Part shown: piece after piece, positions 1-4,409 of the stretch
Position numbering within the stretch: position 1 is the stretch's first letter
How the letters are laid out: the number at the start of each line of letters is the position of its first letter
Source of the DNA: CALBLZ01 sp041917855
Lineage (GTDB): Bacteria > Patescibacteriota > UBA1384 > CAILIB01
Direction of reading: 5' to 3'
DNA: 7,785 bases
Assembly: GCA_041917855.1 (NCBI GenBank)
Contig: JAYRWT010000056.1
Coordinates: 1-7,785 of the forward strand
Program-made: the position numbers and the translations under genes
Notes under the pieces: generated by a model
Database searches by the model: none
Seen by the model: the letters and a program-made list of their open reading frames with translations, nothing else
Told to the model about the DNA's origin: nothing

Positions 1-660
1 CGCTGGCTTACCAAAACCGAAGAGACCCTTACCCTGCTTAGCCTGACCTCCAAGCTCACCAACCACCTTAGCCTTGGCAGCATCTGAAAGGGCTGGGAGT
101 GGAGTTGGCTCATCCTCCTCCTCTTCTTCGTCAGGATTCTTGCGCGGATGCAGGAATGGTAAGATTGCTCGATCAAAGATAAGCATGAGTGAAATGAGCA
201 TGAAGAAGGTAAGGAAAATACGGGCAATGATGCTTCCTAGTGCGCTGTTTAGTCCACTGAACACAAAGTTACCAAGCCAACCACCACCCTCGCCCCGCAT
301 TGCTGCCGCAATAAGTTCCCCCGTTTCAAAGCTATGCATAAAACCTGCAAGCGTTGCCACAAAGAGCAGGGTCCCCATAAAGGTGACGAAGCGGATTTCA
401 ATTTTTGCTGGAAACAATCGGCGTAGCGCCCACCAAACTAAATAGGCGGCAAGGAGTGGCGTTGCGCCGCCAATACAGCTGCGGAAGAATTTATACAGCA
501 CATTGCCCCAGCTACCCGCTTGGTCGAAAACTGACAGAAATACAAAAAGAAAAAGCAGAACAGTCAGCAGAATGCGTATCTGGTGGCCAATGCGACTATC
601 TCGCCGCCTGCCGCTCGATTTGACGCTTCCAGATGAAGACTTTTTTCGTTTCTTAGCCAT
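1..660 (-). CDS. ftsK: FtsK/SpoIIIE-like DNA translocase, N-terminal membrane part (partial, C-terminus off the window)
   Basis: The frame stays open on the minus strand from ATG at 660-658 to the window edge, giving 220 residues without a stop. The N-terminus is strongly basic (MAKKRKK, then serine-rich, RRR at 18-20). About four hydrophobic segments follow, near residues 29-46, 62-79, 91-108 and 143-163. Next comes an acidic stretch (EEEEEDE at 178-184) and a charged linker. Four helices followed by an acidic, low-complexity linker is the layout of FtsK, whose hexameric motor pumps chromosome ends through the division septum. The RecA-like motor and gamma domain would lie outside the window, so the family call rests on topology alone. 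The gene diverges from ychF across 50 bp. An extended -10 box ends seven bases before the ATG, which supports this start and suggests a leaderless mRNA. Another polytopic protein with an acidic tail remains possible. Confidence 0.66.
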   Translation of the reverse strand, partial: MAKKRKKSSSGSVKSSGRRRDSRIGHQIRILLTVLLFLFVFLSVFDQAGSWGNVLYKFFRSCIGGATPLLAAYLVWWALRRLFPAKIEIRFVTFMGTLLFVATLAGFMHSFETGELIAAAMRGEGGGWLGNFVFSGLNSALGSIIARIFLTFFMLISLMLIFDRAILPFLHPRKNPDEEEEEDEPTPLPALSDAAKAKVVGELGGQAKQGKGLFGFGKPA

Positions 661-667
661 ATGGATA

Positions 668-676
668 ATGATACCA
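668..676 (-). promoter_or_regulatory. Extended -10 promoter for the ftsK-like gene
   Basis: Read on the minus strand, TGG is followed by TATCAT (673-668), an extended -10 element with five of six consensus bases. It ends seven bases before the ATG at 660. No convincing -35 box lies 16-18 bases upstream, which is usual for extended -10 promoters. Transcription would start at or next to the AUG. Confidence 0.5.
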
Positions 677-684
677 TAACCTGC

Positions 685-690
685 TAGAGT
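685..690 (+). promoter_or_regulatory. Possible -10 box for ychF
   Basis: TAGAGT lies 20 bases before the ychF ATG. It is the same hexamer that serves as -10 for the tRNA-Gly and tRNA-Phe promoters in this window. There is no good -35 box 17 bases upstream, so this is a weak call. No Shine-Dalgarno sequence is visible in the short leader. Confidence 0.28.
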
Positions 691-710
691 AGCCACACCT
701 AATACACACT

Positions 711-1817
711 ATGGCAAGTCTATCACTCGGCATTGTTGGTCTACCAAACGTGGGCAAATCCACGTTATTTAATGCATTGGTCAAGAACGGGCAGGCCGCT
801 GCTAGTAACTACCCTTTCTGCACTATCGACCCGAATGTTGGGCTAGTAGAGGTACCCGATCCTCGCCTAGTCGCTTTATCATCGCTGGTGAAACCAGAGC
901 AAACTATTCCCGCAGTCGTTGAGTTCTACGATATTGCCGGCATCATTAAGGGCGCCTCACAGGGAGAAGGCCTCGGCAATAAGTTCCTTTCTCACATTCG
1001 GGAAACAGCAGCCATTGTGCTGGTGGCACGGTTTTTTGATCACCCTGACATCATTCACGTTAACGGAGAGGTTAACCCTAAGCACGACCTAGAAACAGTA
1101 CTGCTAGAGTTAATACTGGCAGACCTTGAAACTGTCGCTAAAGCAATTGAGCGGTACAGGCGAGCAGCACGTGGTAATGCAGATGGCCAAGCTATGCTTG
1201 ACTACGCAGAGTCAATTGAGCAGGCGCTTACGCAGCAAAAGCCAGCGAGCAGCATTGCTGTAACTAATCCTCACGCAGCAAAAGCCCTGCAAGAAATGCA
1301 GCTACTCACCGCAAAGCCCATGCTCGTGGTAGCGAATGTAAGTGAAGATATGCTTGGCGTGACTGGTGAGGAATTGTTTAAAAAGTATGAACTTGAGAGC
1401 TTGATCCCAACTGCAGACTGGGTGCTACCGGTATGCGCCAAACTTGAGGCAGAACTTATCTCCCTACCAGAAGAGGAGCAGCTCGACTTTCTACTGAGCT
1501 ACGGACTAAAGGAATCTGGTCTTACGCGCCTAGTACAGCGCGCCTATCACCTACTCGGCCTGGCGACATTTTTTACAGCAGGCCCAAAGGAGGTACGCGC
1601 CTGGACAATGCGTCAAAACTCTACAGCCCCCCAAGCGGCAGGTGTAATCCACACCGATTTTGAAAAGGGCTTTATTCGAGCCGAGATTATTGCCTACAAA
1701 GACTATGTGGCTACTGGCAGCGAGCTCGCAGCAAAAGAGGCAGGCAAGCTGCGCTCAGAAGGCAAGGAGTACCAAATGCGCGACGGCGATGTGGTCCACT
1801 TTAGATTTAACGTGTAG
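711..1817 (+). CDS. ychF: YchF/Obg-family redox-responsive ribosome-binding ATPase
   Basis: The 368-residue product matches the usual YchF/OLA1 length (about 363). The P-loop is GLPNVGKS at residues 10-17. The switch II motif is DIAG at 74-77, followed by IIKGASQGEGLGN; the hydrophobic residue after the G is typical of this subfamily, which lacks the catalytic glutamine. The usual G4 motif NKxD is replaced by NVSE at 209-212, the feature that lets YchF prefer ATP over GTP. A coiled-coil insert (roughly 125-200) and a C-terminal TGS domain (about 285-368, with FFTAGPKEVRAW and the ending VVHFRFNV) complete the family order. Family members bind ribosomes and modulate translation under stress. 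The ATG at 711 places the P-loop at the normal distance from the N-terminus. The gene is monocistronic, diverging from ftsK and ending at a bidirectional terminator. Confidence 0.97.
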   Translation: MASLSLGIVGLPNVGKSTLFNALVKNGQAAASNYPFCTIDPNVGLVEVPDPRLVALSSLVKPEQTIPAVVEFYDIAGIIKGASQGEGLGNKFLSHIRETAAIVLVARFFDHPDIIHVNGEVNPKHDLETVLLELILADLETVAKAIERYRRAARGNADGQAMLDYAESIEQALTQQKPASSIAVTNPHAAKALQEMQLLTAKPMLVVANVSEDMLGVTGEELFKKYELESLIPTADWVLPVCAKLEAELISLPEEEQLDFLLSYGLKESGLTRLVQRAYHLLGLATFFTAGPKEVRAWTMRQNSTAPQAAGVIHTDFEKGFIRAEIIAYKDYVATGSELAAKEAGKLRSEGKEYQMRDGDVVHFRFNV

Positions 1818-1830
1818 ATATTTTGTCTTT

Positions 1831-1846
1831 GACTAGGCGCCTAGTC
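1831..1846. repeat. Perfect 16-bp palindrome downstream of ychF
   Basis: GACTAGGCGCCTAGTC is identical to its own reverse complement. It lies 13 bases after the ychF stop and before the terminator. A partial second copy of the core (AGGCGC) follows at 1847-1852. As RNA it could form a short hairpin; as DNA it could be a dimeric protein site. No function can be assigned. Confidence 0.5.
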
Positions 1847-1863
1847 AGGCGCTACTACATACC

Positions 1864-1894
1864 AAAAAGCCCCCATGGAGATCTGGGGCTTTTT
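1864..1894. terminator. Bidirectional intrinsic terminator between ychF and the 63-residue gene
   Basis: AAAAAGCCCC (1864-1873) pairs perfectly with GGGGCTTTTT (1885-1894) around an 11-base loop. The A-run on one side and the T-run on the other give a U-tract in both directions. It therefore ends ychF on the plus strand and the 1923-2114 gene on the minus strand, which converge here. Confidence 0.88.
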
Positions 1895-1922
1895 GTGTGG
1901 GAGGGATTAAAACAAGCTGTGC

Positions 1923-2114
1923 TTAGGCAAGAACGCTGGTCTGAAGAACACCGATGAGTACTGACAGTACAAGTACTGCACTCATAGCTACTGCTTCAAA
2001 AGCAGTGATGTTCTCATAGTCTACATGCTTGCTCGAAATGAGCATGTGTGACTTGTGCAACGGGTGCACTTGAGTCTCAGTGGACTCGGTTGTAGTGGAA
2101 ACAGCATTTTTCAT
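1923..2114 (-). CDS. Unrecognised 63-residue protein with a C-terminal membrane segment
   Basis: The N-terminal 39 residues are polar and rich in Ser, Thr and His (for example TTTESTETQVHPLH at 7-20). A single hydrophobic segment follows at about 40-62 (EAVAMSAVLVLSVLIGVLQT), ending VLA right at the C-terminus. This suggests a tail-anchored membrane peptide. There are no cysteines and no family motif that I recognise. The gene is supported by its control signals rather than by homology: TTGACA-17-TATACT promoter, A-rich leader, AAAGGA ribosome site eight bases before the ATG, and a strong terminator downstream. It should be well expressed. Possible roles include a small envelope or stress protein or a type I-like toxin peptide; nothing in the sequence decides between them. 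It lies tail-to-tail with ychF. Confidence 0.68.
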   Translation of the reverse strand: MKNAVSTTTESTETQVHPLHKSHMLISSKHVDYENITAFEAVAMSAVLVLSVLIGVLQTSVLA

Positions 2115-2122
2115 ATGTGTTT

Positions 2123-2128
2123 TCCTTT
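2123..2128 (-). promoter_or_regulatory. Shine-Dalgarno site of the 63-residue gene
   Basis: AAAGGA on the minus strand lies eight bases before the ATG at 2114. It is the only well-spaced Shine-Dalgarno sequence I can find in front of a gene in this window, and it fixes the start. Confidence 0.72.
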
Positions 2129-2177
2129 CTATCCGGAATTTATTTTTTTATTAATTTTTGTTTTCCGAATTGACTCT

Positions 2178-2206
2178 AGTATACGCAAAACCGGCCCATC
2201 TGTCAA
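2178..2206 (-). promoter_or_regulatory. Near-consensus sigma70-type promoter of the 63-residue gene
   Basis: On the minus strand a perfect TTGACA (2206-2201) is separated by exactly 17 bases from TATACT (2183-2178, five of six consensus bases). This is the strongest promoter in the window. Transcription would start near 2171, giving a leader of about 55 bases that is very A-rich. Confidence 0.83.
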
Positions 2207-2224
2207 GGATATAGAGGCCGGTTT
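2188..2224 (-). repeat. Inverted repeat centred on the -35 box: terminator of the 98-residue gene or operator
   Basis: AAACCGGCC (2188-2196) and GGCCGGTTT (2216-2224) are perfect 9-bp inverted arms with a 19-base spacer. The centre (2206) falls on the -35 box of the 63-residue gene; one arm lies inside the -10/-35 spacer. In minus-strand RNA coming from the 98-residue gene, the second arm ends GGTTTT, so it could act as a weak intrinsic terminator. As DNA it could equally be an operator over the promoter. Confidence 0.55.
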
Positions 2225-2258
2225 ACAGGTTTATATTGCTCCAGAAGCCGATTTTTTT
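2219..2258 (+). terminator. Possible plus-strand terminator-like hairpin with seven Ts
   Basis: CGGTTT (2219-2224) can pair with AAGCCG (2245-2250), including one G-U pair, followed by A and a run of seven Ts (2252-2258). On the plus strand this resembles a weak intrinsic terminator, but no plus-strand gene precedes it. It shares bases with the 2188-2224 inverted repeat, so the two structures would exclude each other. Confidence 0.3.
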
Positions 2259-2283
2259 GCTTAGGCGACTAGGCAGATTTTCA

Positions 2284-2580
2284 CTAGAATTCTAGGAACT
2301 TTGCAATGGAACTACCTGCGTTACGCAGTACTGAAGAGCGAGCATTCACAATAACTGCTGCAGCAAGAATACTAGCGGAGAGTAGCAGAATCATGAGAAT
2401 GCGCCGAATATCTGAGCGGATTTGGCTGTAGTCTGCAAAGCCATCTTTAACCGTAACCCGTGGCGCCACAGCTTGCTCTGCTAAGCGCTCGCCGAGAGTA
2501 GAAGAGGTTGCAGGCGATTGTGACTTACTCTGCTGTGGGATGACACGACGCTGGTGTTTTTGACGACTTTTTTTGCCCAT
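2284..2580 (-). CDS. Unrecognised 98-residue single-span membrane protein
   Basis: A very basic N-terminus (MGKKSRQKHQRR) and a polar Ser/Gln-rich stretch lead to the motif DYSQIRSDIRRI at 50-61. One transmembrane helix follows at about 61-80, then a short tail (ARSSVLRN to the C-terminus FLEF). The positive N-terminus suggests a cytoplasmic N-terminal half. I recall similar small proteins with a (D/Y)xxIxSDLRRI motif just before a helix in Patescibacteria genomes, with no known function; this is memory, not a search. The gene diverges from the tRNA-Gly operon, and a TATAAC box lies ten bases before the ATG. No Shine-Dalgarno sequence is present. The stop codon lies inside a 12-bp palindrome (CTAGAATTCTAG, 2284-2295), which is probably coincidental. 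Confidence 0.72.
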   Translation of the reverse strand: MGKKSRQKHQRRVIPQQSKSQSPATSSTLGERLAEQAVAPRVTVKDGFADYSQIRSDIRRILMILLLSASILAAAVIVNARSSVLRNAGSSIAKFLEF

Positions 2581-2590
2581 GGGTAGTGTA

Positions 2591-2617
2591 GTTATATCTG
2601 TATACTCACTTAATCAA
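2591..2617 (-). promoter_or_regulatory. Probable promoter of the 98-residue gene
   Basis: On the minus strand TTGATT (2617-2612) and TATAAC (2596-2591) are separated by 15 bases, two fewer than ideal. The -10 ends ten bases before the ATG, so the leader would be only a few bases long. It lies back-to-back with the tRNA-Gly promoter. Confidence 0.45.
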
Positions 2618-2620
2618 CTC

Positions 2621-2649
2621 TTGTTATATTGCGCAAGTTTCGCTAGAGT
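2621..2649 (+). promoter_or_regulatory. Promoter of the tRNA-Gly/tRNA-Cys/secG/tRNA-Leu unit
   Basis: TTGTTA (2621-2626) and TAGAGT (2644-2649) are separated by exactly 17 bases. The -10 box ends 12 bases before the mature tRNA-Gly 5' end, leaving a very short 5' leader to be removed by RNase P. Confidence 0.65.
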
Positions 2650-2661
2650 AGAGCGGTATCT

Positions 2662-2735
2662 GCGGGTATAGTACATTGGTAGTACGCCACCTTGCCATGG
2701 TGGAGAGACGGGTTCGATTCCCGTTACCCGCTCCA
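2662..2735 (+). tRNA. tRNA-Gly(GCC)
   Basis: The full cloverleaf is visible. Acceptor GCGGGTA pairs with TACCCGC, anticodon stem CCACC/GGTGG encloses loop TTGCCAT with anticodon GCC, and T-stem ACGGG/CCCGT encloses TTCGATT. The discriminator base is T (U73), the usual bacterial glycine identity base, and CCA is encoded. Total length is 74 bases including CCA. Confidence 0.97.
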
Positions 2736-2782
2736 AATAAAGCGTGGACGGCACACGTTCTGTCAGAACAATTAAGTACTGC

Positions 2783-2857
2783 GGCGTGGTAGCCAAGAGG
2801 TAAGGCAGGGGTCTGCAAAACCCTTATGCGCGGGTTCGATTCCCGCCCACGCCTCCA
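2783..2857 (+). tRNA. tRNA-Cys(GCA)
   Basis: Acceptor GGCGTGG pairs with CCACGCC, D-stem is GCC/GGC, and anticodon stem GGGGT/ACCCT encloses loop CTGCAAA with anticodon GCA. T-stem GCGGG/CCCGC encloses TTCGATT. The discriminator is U73, the key identity base for cysteinyl-tRNA synthetase, and CCA is encoded. The 47-base spacer from tRNA-Gly contains a small inverted repeat, GTTCTG-T-CAGAAC (2757-2769), but no clear promoter, so both tRNAs are probably cut from one transcript. Confidence 0.97.
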
Positions 2858-2880
2858 AGATAATTCTGTAACTCTCGATC

Positions 2881-3102
2881 ATGCTGCCGCTCCAAATTGT
2901 CACGATTATTATTGCGGTTTTCCTTGCTATTTCCATTTTGCTCCAGCAGCGTGGTAGTGGCCTTGGTGACGCGTTTGGCGGAGATTCTTCAGTGTTTACA
3001 AGCCGTCGTGGGGCAGAGCGAGTGCTTTACTATCTGACTATTGTTTTCGGTGTCAGCTTTGTAGTCCTAGCACTACTACAGCTGATTCTGGCAAAAGCAT
3101 AG
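2881..3102 (+). CDS. secG: Protein translocase subunit SecG
   Basis: The 73-residue product has two membrane helices (about 3-22 and 48-70) joined by the conserved cytoplasmic loop LLQQRGSGLGDAFGGDSSVF at 20-39, then TSRRGAERVLYYLT. LLQ.RG.GLG..FGG followed by RRGAE is the SecG signature. SecG is the small accessory subunit of the SecYEG channel and aids SecA-driven export. The gene starts 23 bases after tRNA-Cys and ends five bases before tRNA-Leu, so it is embedded in a tRNA transcript and its mRNA ends are probably shaped by RNase P and tRNA 3' processing. No Shine-Dalgarno site is visible before the ATG. The export of the pilins and surface protein encoded nearby would depend on this channel. 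Confidence 0.95.
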   Translation: MLPLQIVTIIIAVFLAISILLQQRGSGLGDAFGGDSSVFTSRRGAERVLYYLTIVFGVSFVVLALLQLILAKA

Positions 3103-3107
3103 CACGA

Positions 3108-3194
3108 GCCGGGATGGCGGAATTGGTAGACGCACTGCCTTCAGGTGGCAGCGCAGGCAACTGTGTGGAGGTTCGAGTCCTCTTCCCGGCACCA
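3108..3194 (+). tRNA. tRNA-Leu(CAG)
   Basis: This is a class II tRNA with a long variable arm (CGCAG/CTGTG helix). Acceptor GCCGGGA pairs with TCCCGGC, anticodon stem CTGCC/GGCAG encloses TTCAGGT with anticodon CAG, and the T-stem GAGG/CCTC encloses the TTCGAGT loop. The discriminator is A73 and CCA is encoded; length is 87 bases. It directly follows secG, as leuU does in E. coli. Confidence 0.97.
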
Positions 3195-3211
3195 AAATCA
3201 GAGCAAACCAC

Positions 3212-3240
3212 TTGGCTTTCTTGAGAAAAATCTGTAGAGT
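3212..3240 (+). promoter_or_regulatory. Promoter of the tRNA-Phe/tRNA-Val unit
   Basis: TTGGCT (3212-3217) and TAGAGT (3235-3240) are spaced by 17 bases. The -10 hexamer is the same as at the tRNA-Gly promoter, and it ends 16 bases before the mature tRNA-Phe. Confidence 0.58.
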
Positions 3241-3256
3241 ACGCTGAGTCGGCTCT

Positions 3257-3331
3257 GCCGAAGTAGCTCAGTGGTAGAGCAGGCGCCTGAAGAGCGCCGT
3301 GTCGTCAGTTCGATTCTGACCTTCGGCACCA
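3257..3331 (+). tRNA. tRNA-Phe(GAA)
   Basis: Acceptor GCCGAAG pairs with CTTCGGC, D-stem is GCTC/GAGC, and anticodon stem GGCGC/GCGCC encloses CTGAAGA with anticodon GAA. T-stem GTCAG/CTGAC encloses TTCGATT. A73 and an encoded CCA complete the 75-base gene. Confidence 0.97.
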
Positions 3332-3445
3332 TAAAAATCTGACCGAACAGTGGCACTAGAGCAGGCGGGCTCTGTTTTGCTTAGCAAAACACGAACCCTC
3401 ATTCGCTCACATGGGAAAGCAAGCATTTCCATGTTCGCTCATTTC
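3332..3445 (+). repeat. Structured 114-base spacer between tRNA-Phe and tRNA-Val
   Basis: The spacer holds no gene. It contains a perfect 8-bp hairpin, TGTTTTGC-TTA-GCAAAACA (3373-3391). A second hairpin has CATGG (3410-3414) pairing with CCATG (3429-3433), extended by AAA/TTT past one bulged G. Two short direct repeats are also present: TTCGCTCA at 3402-3409 and 3434-3441, and CGGGCTCT at 3366-3373 and 3445-3452, the second copy running into the start of tRNA-Val. No convincing promoter is seen. It may be a processing region or the remnant of a tRNA duplication. Confidence 0.45.
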
Positions 3446-3521
3446 GGGCTCTTAGCTCAGTTGGTAGAGCGCTTCGTTTACACCGAAGATGTCAGAGGTT
3501 CGAGTCCTCTAGGGCCCACCA
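3446..3521 (+). tRNA. tRNA-Val(TAC)
   Basis: Acceptor GGGCTCT pairs with AGGGCCC through one G-U pair, D-stem is GCTC/GAGC, and anticodon stem CTTCG/CGAAG encloses TTTACAC with anticodon TAC. T-stem AGAGG/CCTCT encloses TTCGAGT. A73 and encoded CCA complete the 76-base gene. The terminator starts at its last base. Confidence 0.97.
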
Positions 3522-3569
3522 AAAAGACATCCATTCCCCCGACACTATCGAGTACGAATGGATGTTTTT
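3521..3569. terminator. Bidirectional intrinsic terminator between tRNA-Val and the surface-protein gene
   Basis: ACATCCATTC (3527-3536) pairs perfectly with GAATGGATGT (3556-3565) around a 19-base loop. It is flanked by AAAAA on the left and TTTTT on the right, so a U-run follows the hairpin in both directions. It ends the tRNA transcript on the plus strand and the 3568-4365 gene on the minus strand, whose stop codon overlaps it. Confidence 0.85.
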
Positions 3570-4365
3570 ATTTAGTTGCGCTGATGGCAGGAATGAGTGA
3601 CTCTGTAAGCCACTTTTGCAATGAAGCAGGCACTGTACAGGTGCTGTCTACACCACACGCAACACTTTCTCCTTCGGTATCAGCAGCTACATAGGTAATC
3701 TGCAAGACTGTTTCGTCTGAAGTCATCAAGTTTGCAACTAGTAGCGGAAGCACCATGCTATCCTGCTGGGTCTGCGTAAAGTAGTAGACACCACGCAGCG
3801 TACTCGTAGAGTTTTCAATGTAGGTTGGCGCGCTTGTTTTTGCCAAGCTAACGTATGGCGGCAAGAATACTGCAGTTGGTTCGGCAACTTTCTTTTGTAC
3901 GTAATCTAGTTTGAGTGCAGCCACAGATGCATCCAGCTTTTCCGTGCGCCGTTCACGCTGCTCAAATGTTGCTAACTTGCTTATGCGCATAGTCGGCCCA
4001 CCGGCGAAAATGAGTTCAGTGTGGTTGAAGACTTCTGGAGCATCGCCAAGCTTGTAATTGACTACTCGAGTAGTCGGACTACCCCACGTAGTCGCATACG
4101 CAGGAGTAAGCGTATAGCCATCGACGCTCACGTTCTGCCAGGTTAGTAGCGAAGGAGATGGACTTGGACTGCTAGTCGCTGATGCTGAAGCCTGCGTAGA
4201 CGGCTGGGCAGAAATAGTTGGTGAGGGGCTTGGGGTAACGCTACCGTCTGTCTTTTTGGCCGGAGTCCAAAAAGTAAACAGGTTGATCATAAAGAAAAAG
4301 ATGACGACAAGCAGAGCGCCGAGCGAGCGTTCATCTGGCCACTGAGCTTTGCTTGTGCCACGCAT
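3568..4365 (-). CDS. Unrecognised membrane-anchored extracytoplasmic protein, 265 residues
   Basis: A short basic N-terminus is followed by one hydrophobic anchor at about 15-33 (LGALLVVIFFFMINLFTFW). A low-complexity linker rich in Ser, Pro, Thr and Ala spans about 42-73. The remaining 190 residues form a soluble domain with many beta-prone stretches and two cysteines (C237 and C243) close enough for a disulfide. This is the layout of a surface protein held by an uncleaved signal anchor, with the linker crossing the envelope. I do not recognise the domain. I chose the ATG at 4365 over the in-frame GTG at 4380, because a TATACT box (4377-4372) ends six bases before the ATG and overlaps the GTG-start version. 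The gene diverges from two pilin genes, which suggests but does not prove a role in pilus or surface function. Confidence 0.8.
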   Translation of the reverse strand: MRGTSKAQWPDERSLGALLVVIFFFMINLFTFWTPAKKTDGSVTPSPSPTISAQPSTQASASATSSPSPSPSLLTWQNVSVDGYTLTPAYATTWGSPTTRVVNYKLGDAPEVFNHTELIFAGGPTMRISKLATFEQRERRTEKLDASVAALKLDYVQKKVAEPTAVFLPPYVSLAKTSAPTYIENSTSTLRGVYYFTQTQQDSMVLPLLVANLMTSDETVLQITYVAADTEGESVACGVDSTCTVPASLQKWLTESLIPAISATK

Positions 4366-4371
4366 GAATTT

Positions 4372-4377
4372 AGTATA
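4372..4377 (-). promoter_or_regulatory. -10 box of the surface-protein gene (leaderless)
   Basis: TATACT on the minus strand (five of six consensus bases) ends six bases before the ATG at 4365, so transcription should begin at or beside the start codon. The region 17 bases upstream has no good -35 box and overlaps the -10 box of the divergent pilin promoter. Confidence 0.55.
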
Positions 4378-4381
4378 CACG

Positions 4382-4397
4382 CCACTAGGCGCAGTGG
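4382..4397. repeat. Inverted repeat between the divergent promoters
   Basis: CCACT (4382-4386) and AGTGG (4393-4397) are inverted arms around AGGCGC. The repeat sits between the two opposed -10 boxes, almost at their midpoint, where a dimeric regulator could control both genes. The arms are short, so chance is possible. Confidence 0.33.
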
Positions 4398-4403
4398 TAG
4401 AAT
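4395..4403 (+). promoter_or_regulatory. Extended -10 promoter of pilin 1 (leaderless)
   Basis: TGG followed by TAGAAT (4398-4403) is an extended -10 element. It ends six bases before the pilin 1 ATG at 4410. There is no clear -35 box; that position overlaps the divergent TATACT box. Confidence 0.55.
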
Positions 4404-4409
4404 GATGCC

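Noticed and set aside
74..623. Two plus-strand frames opposite the ftsK-like gene
   Set aside because: They are antisense shadows of a frame with clear membrane helices, rich in low-complexity serine from the acidic stretch on the other strand.
2055..2264. Plus-strand 69-codon frame opposite the 63-residue gene
   Set aside because: It crosses the promoter and leader of the minus-strand gene and has no ribosome site or plausible product. Only a non-coding antisense RNA is kept as a speculative idea.
2757..2769. GTTCTG-T-CAGAAC inverted repeat as an operator or terminator between tRNA-Gly and tRNA-Cys
   Set aside because: The arms are short, there is no T-run, and no promoter lies beside it; mentioned only under tRNA-Cys.
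2614..2818. Two minus-strand reading frames with a GIEPVSPPWQ-like or NGNRTRLSTMARW-like product
   Set aside because: They are antisense to tRNA-Gly. This type of peptide is a well-known false translation of tRNA genes.
2662..3521. tRNA cluster as an integration site of a mobile element
   Set aside because: There is no integrase, no repeat of a tRNA 3' end, and no change in gene character on either side.
3350..3694. Plus-strand reading frame of 114 codons
   Set aside because: It runs through tRNA-Val, the terminator and the antisense end of the surface-protein gene; no coding features.
4366..4380. GTG start at 4380 for the surface protein
   Set aside because: The five extra codons contain the -10 box. 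The ATG at 4365 fits the leaderless layout seen at neighbouring genes.
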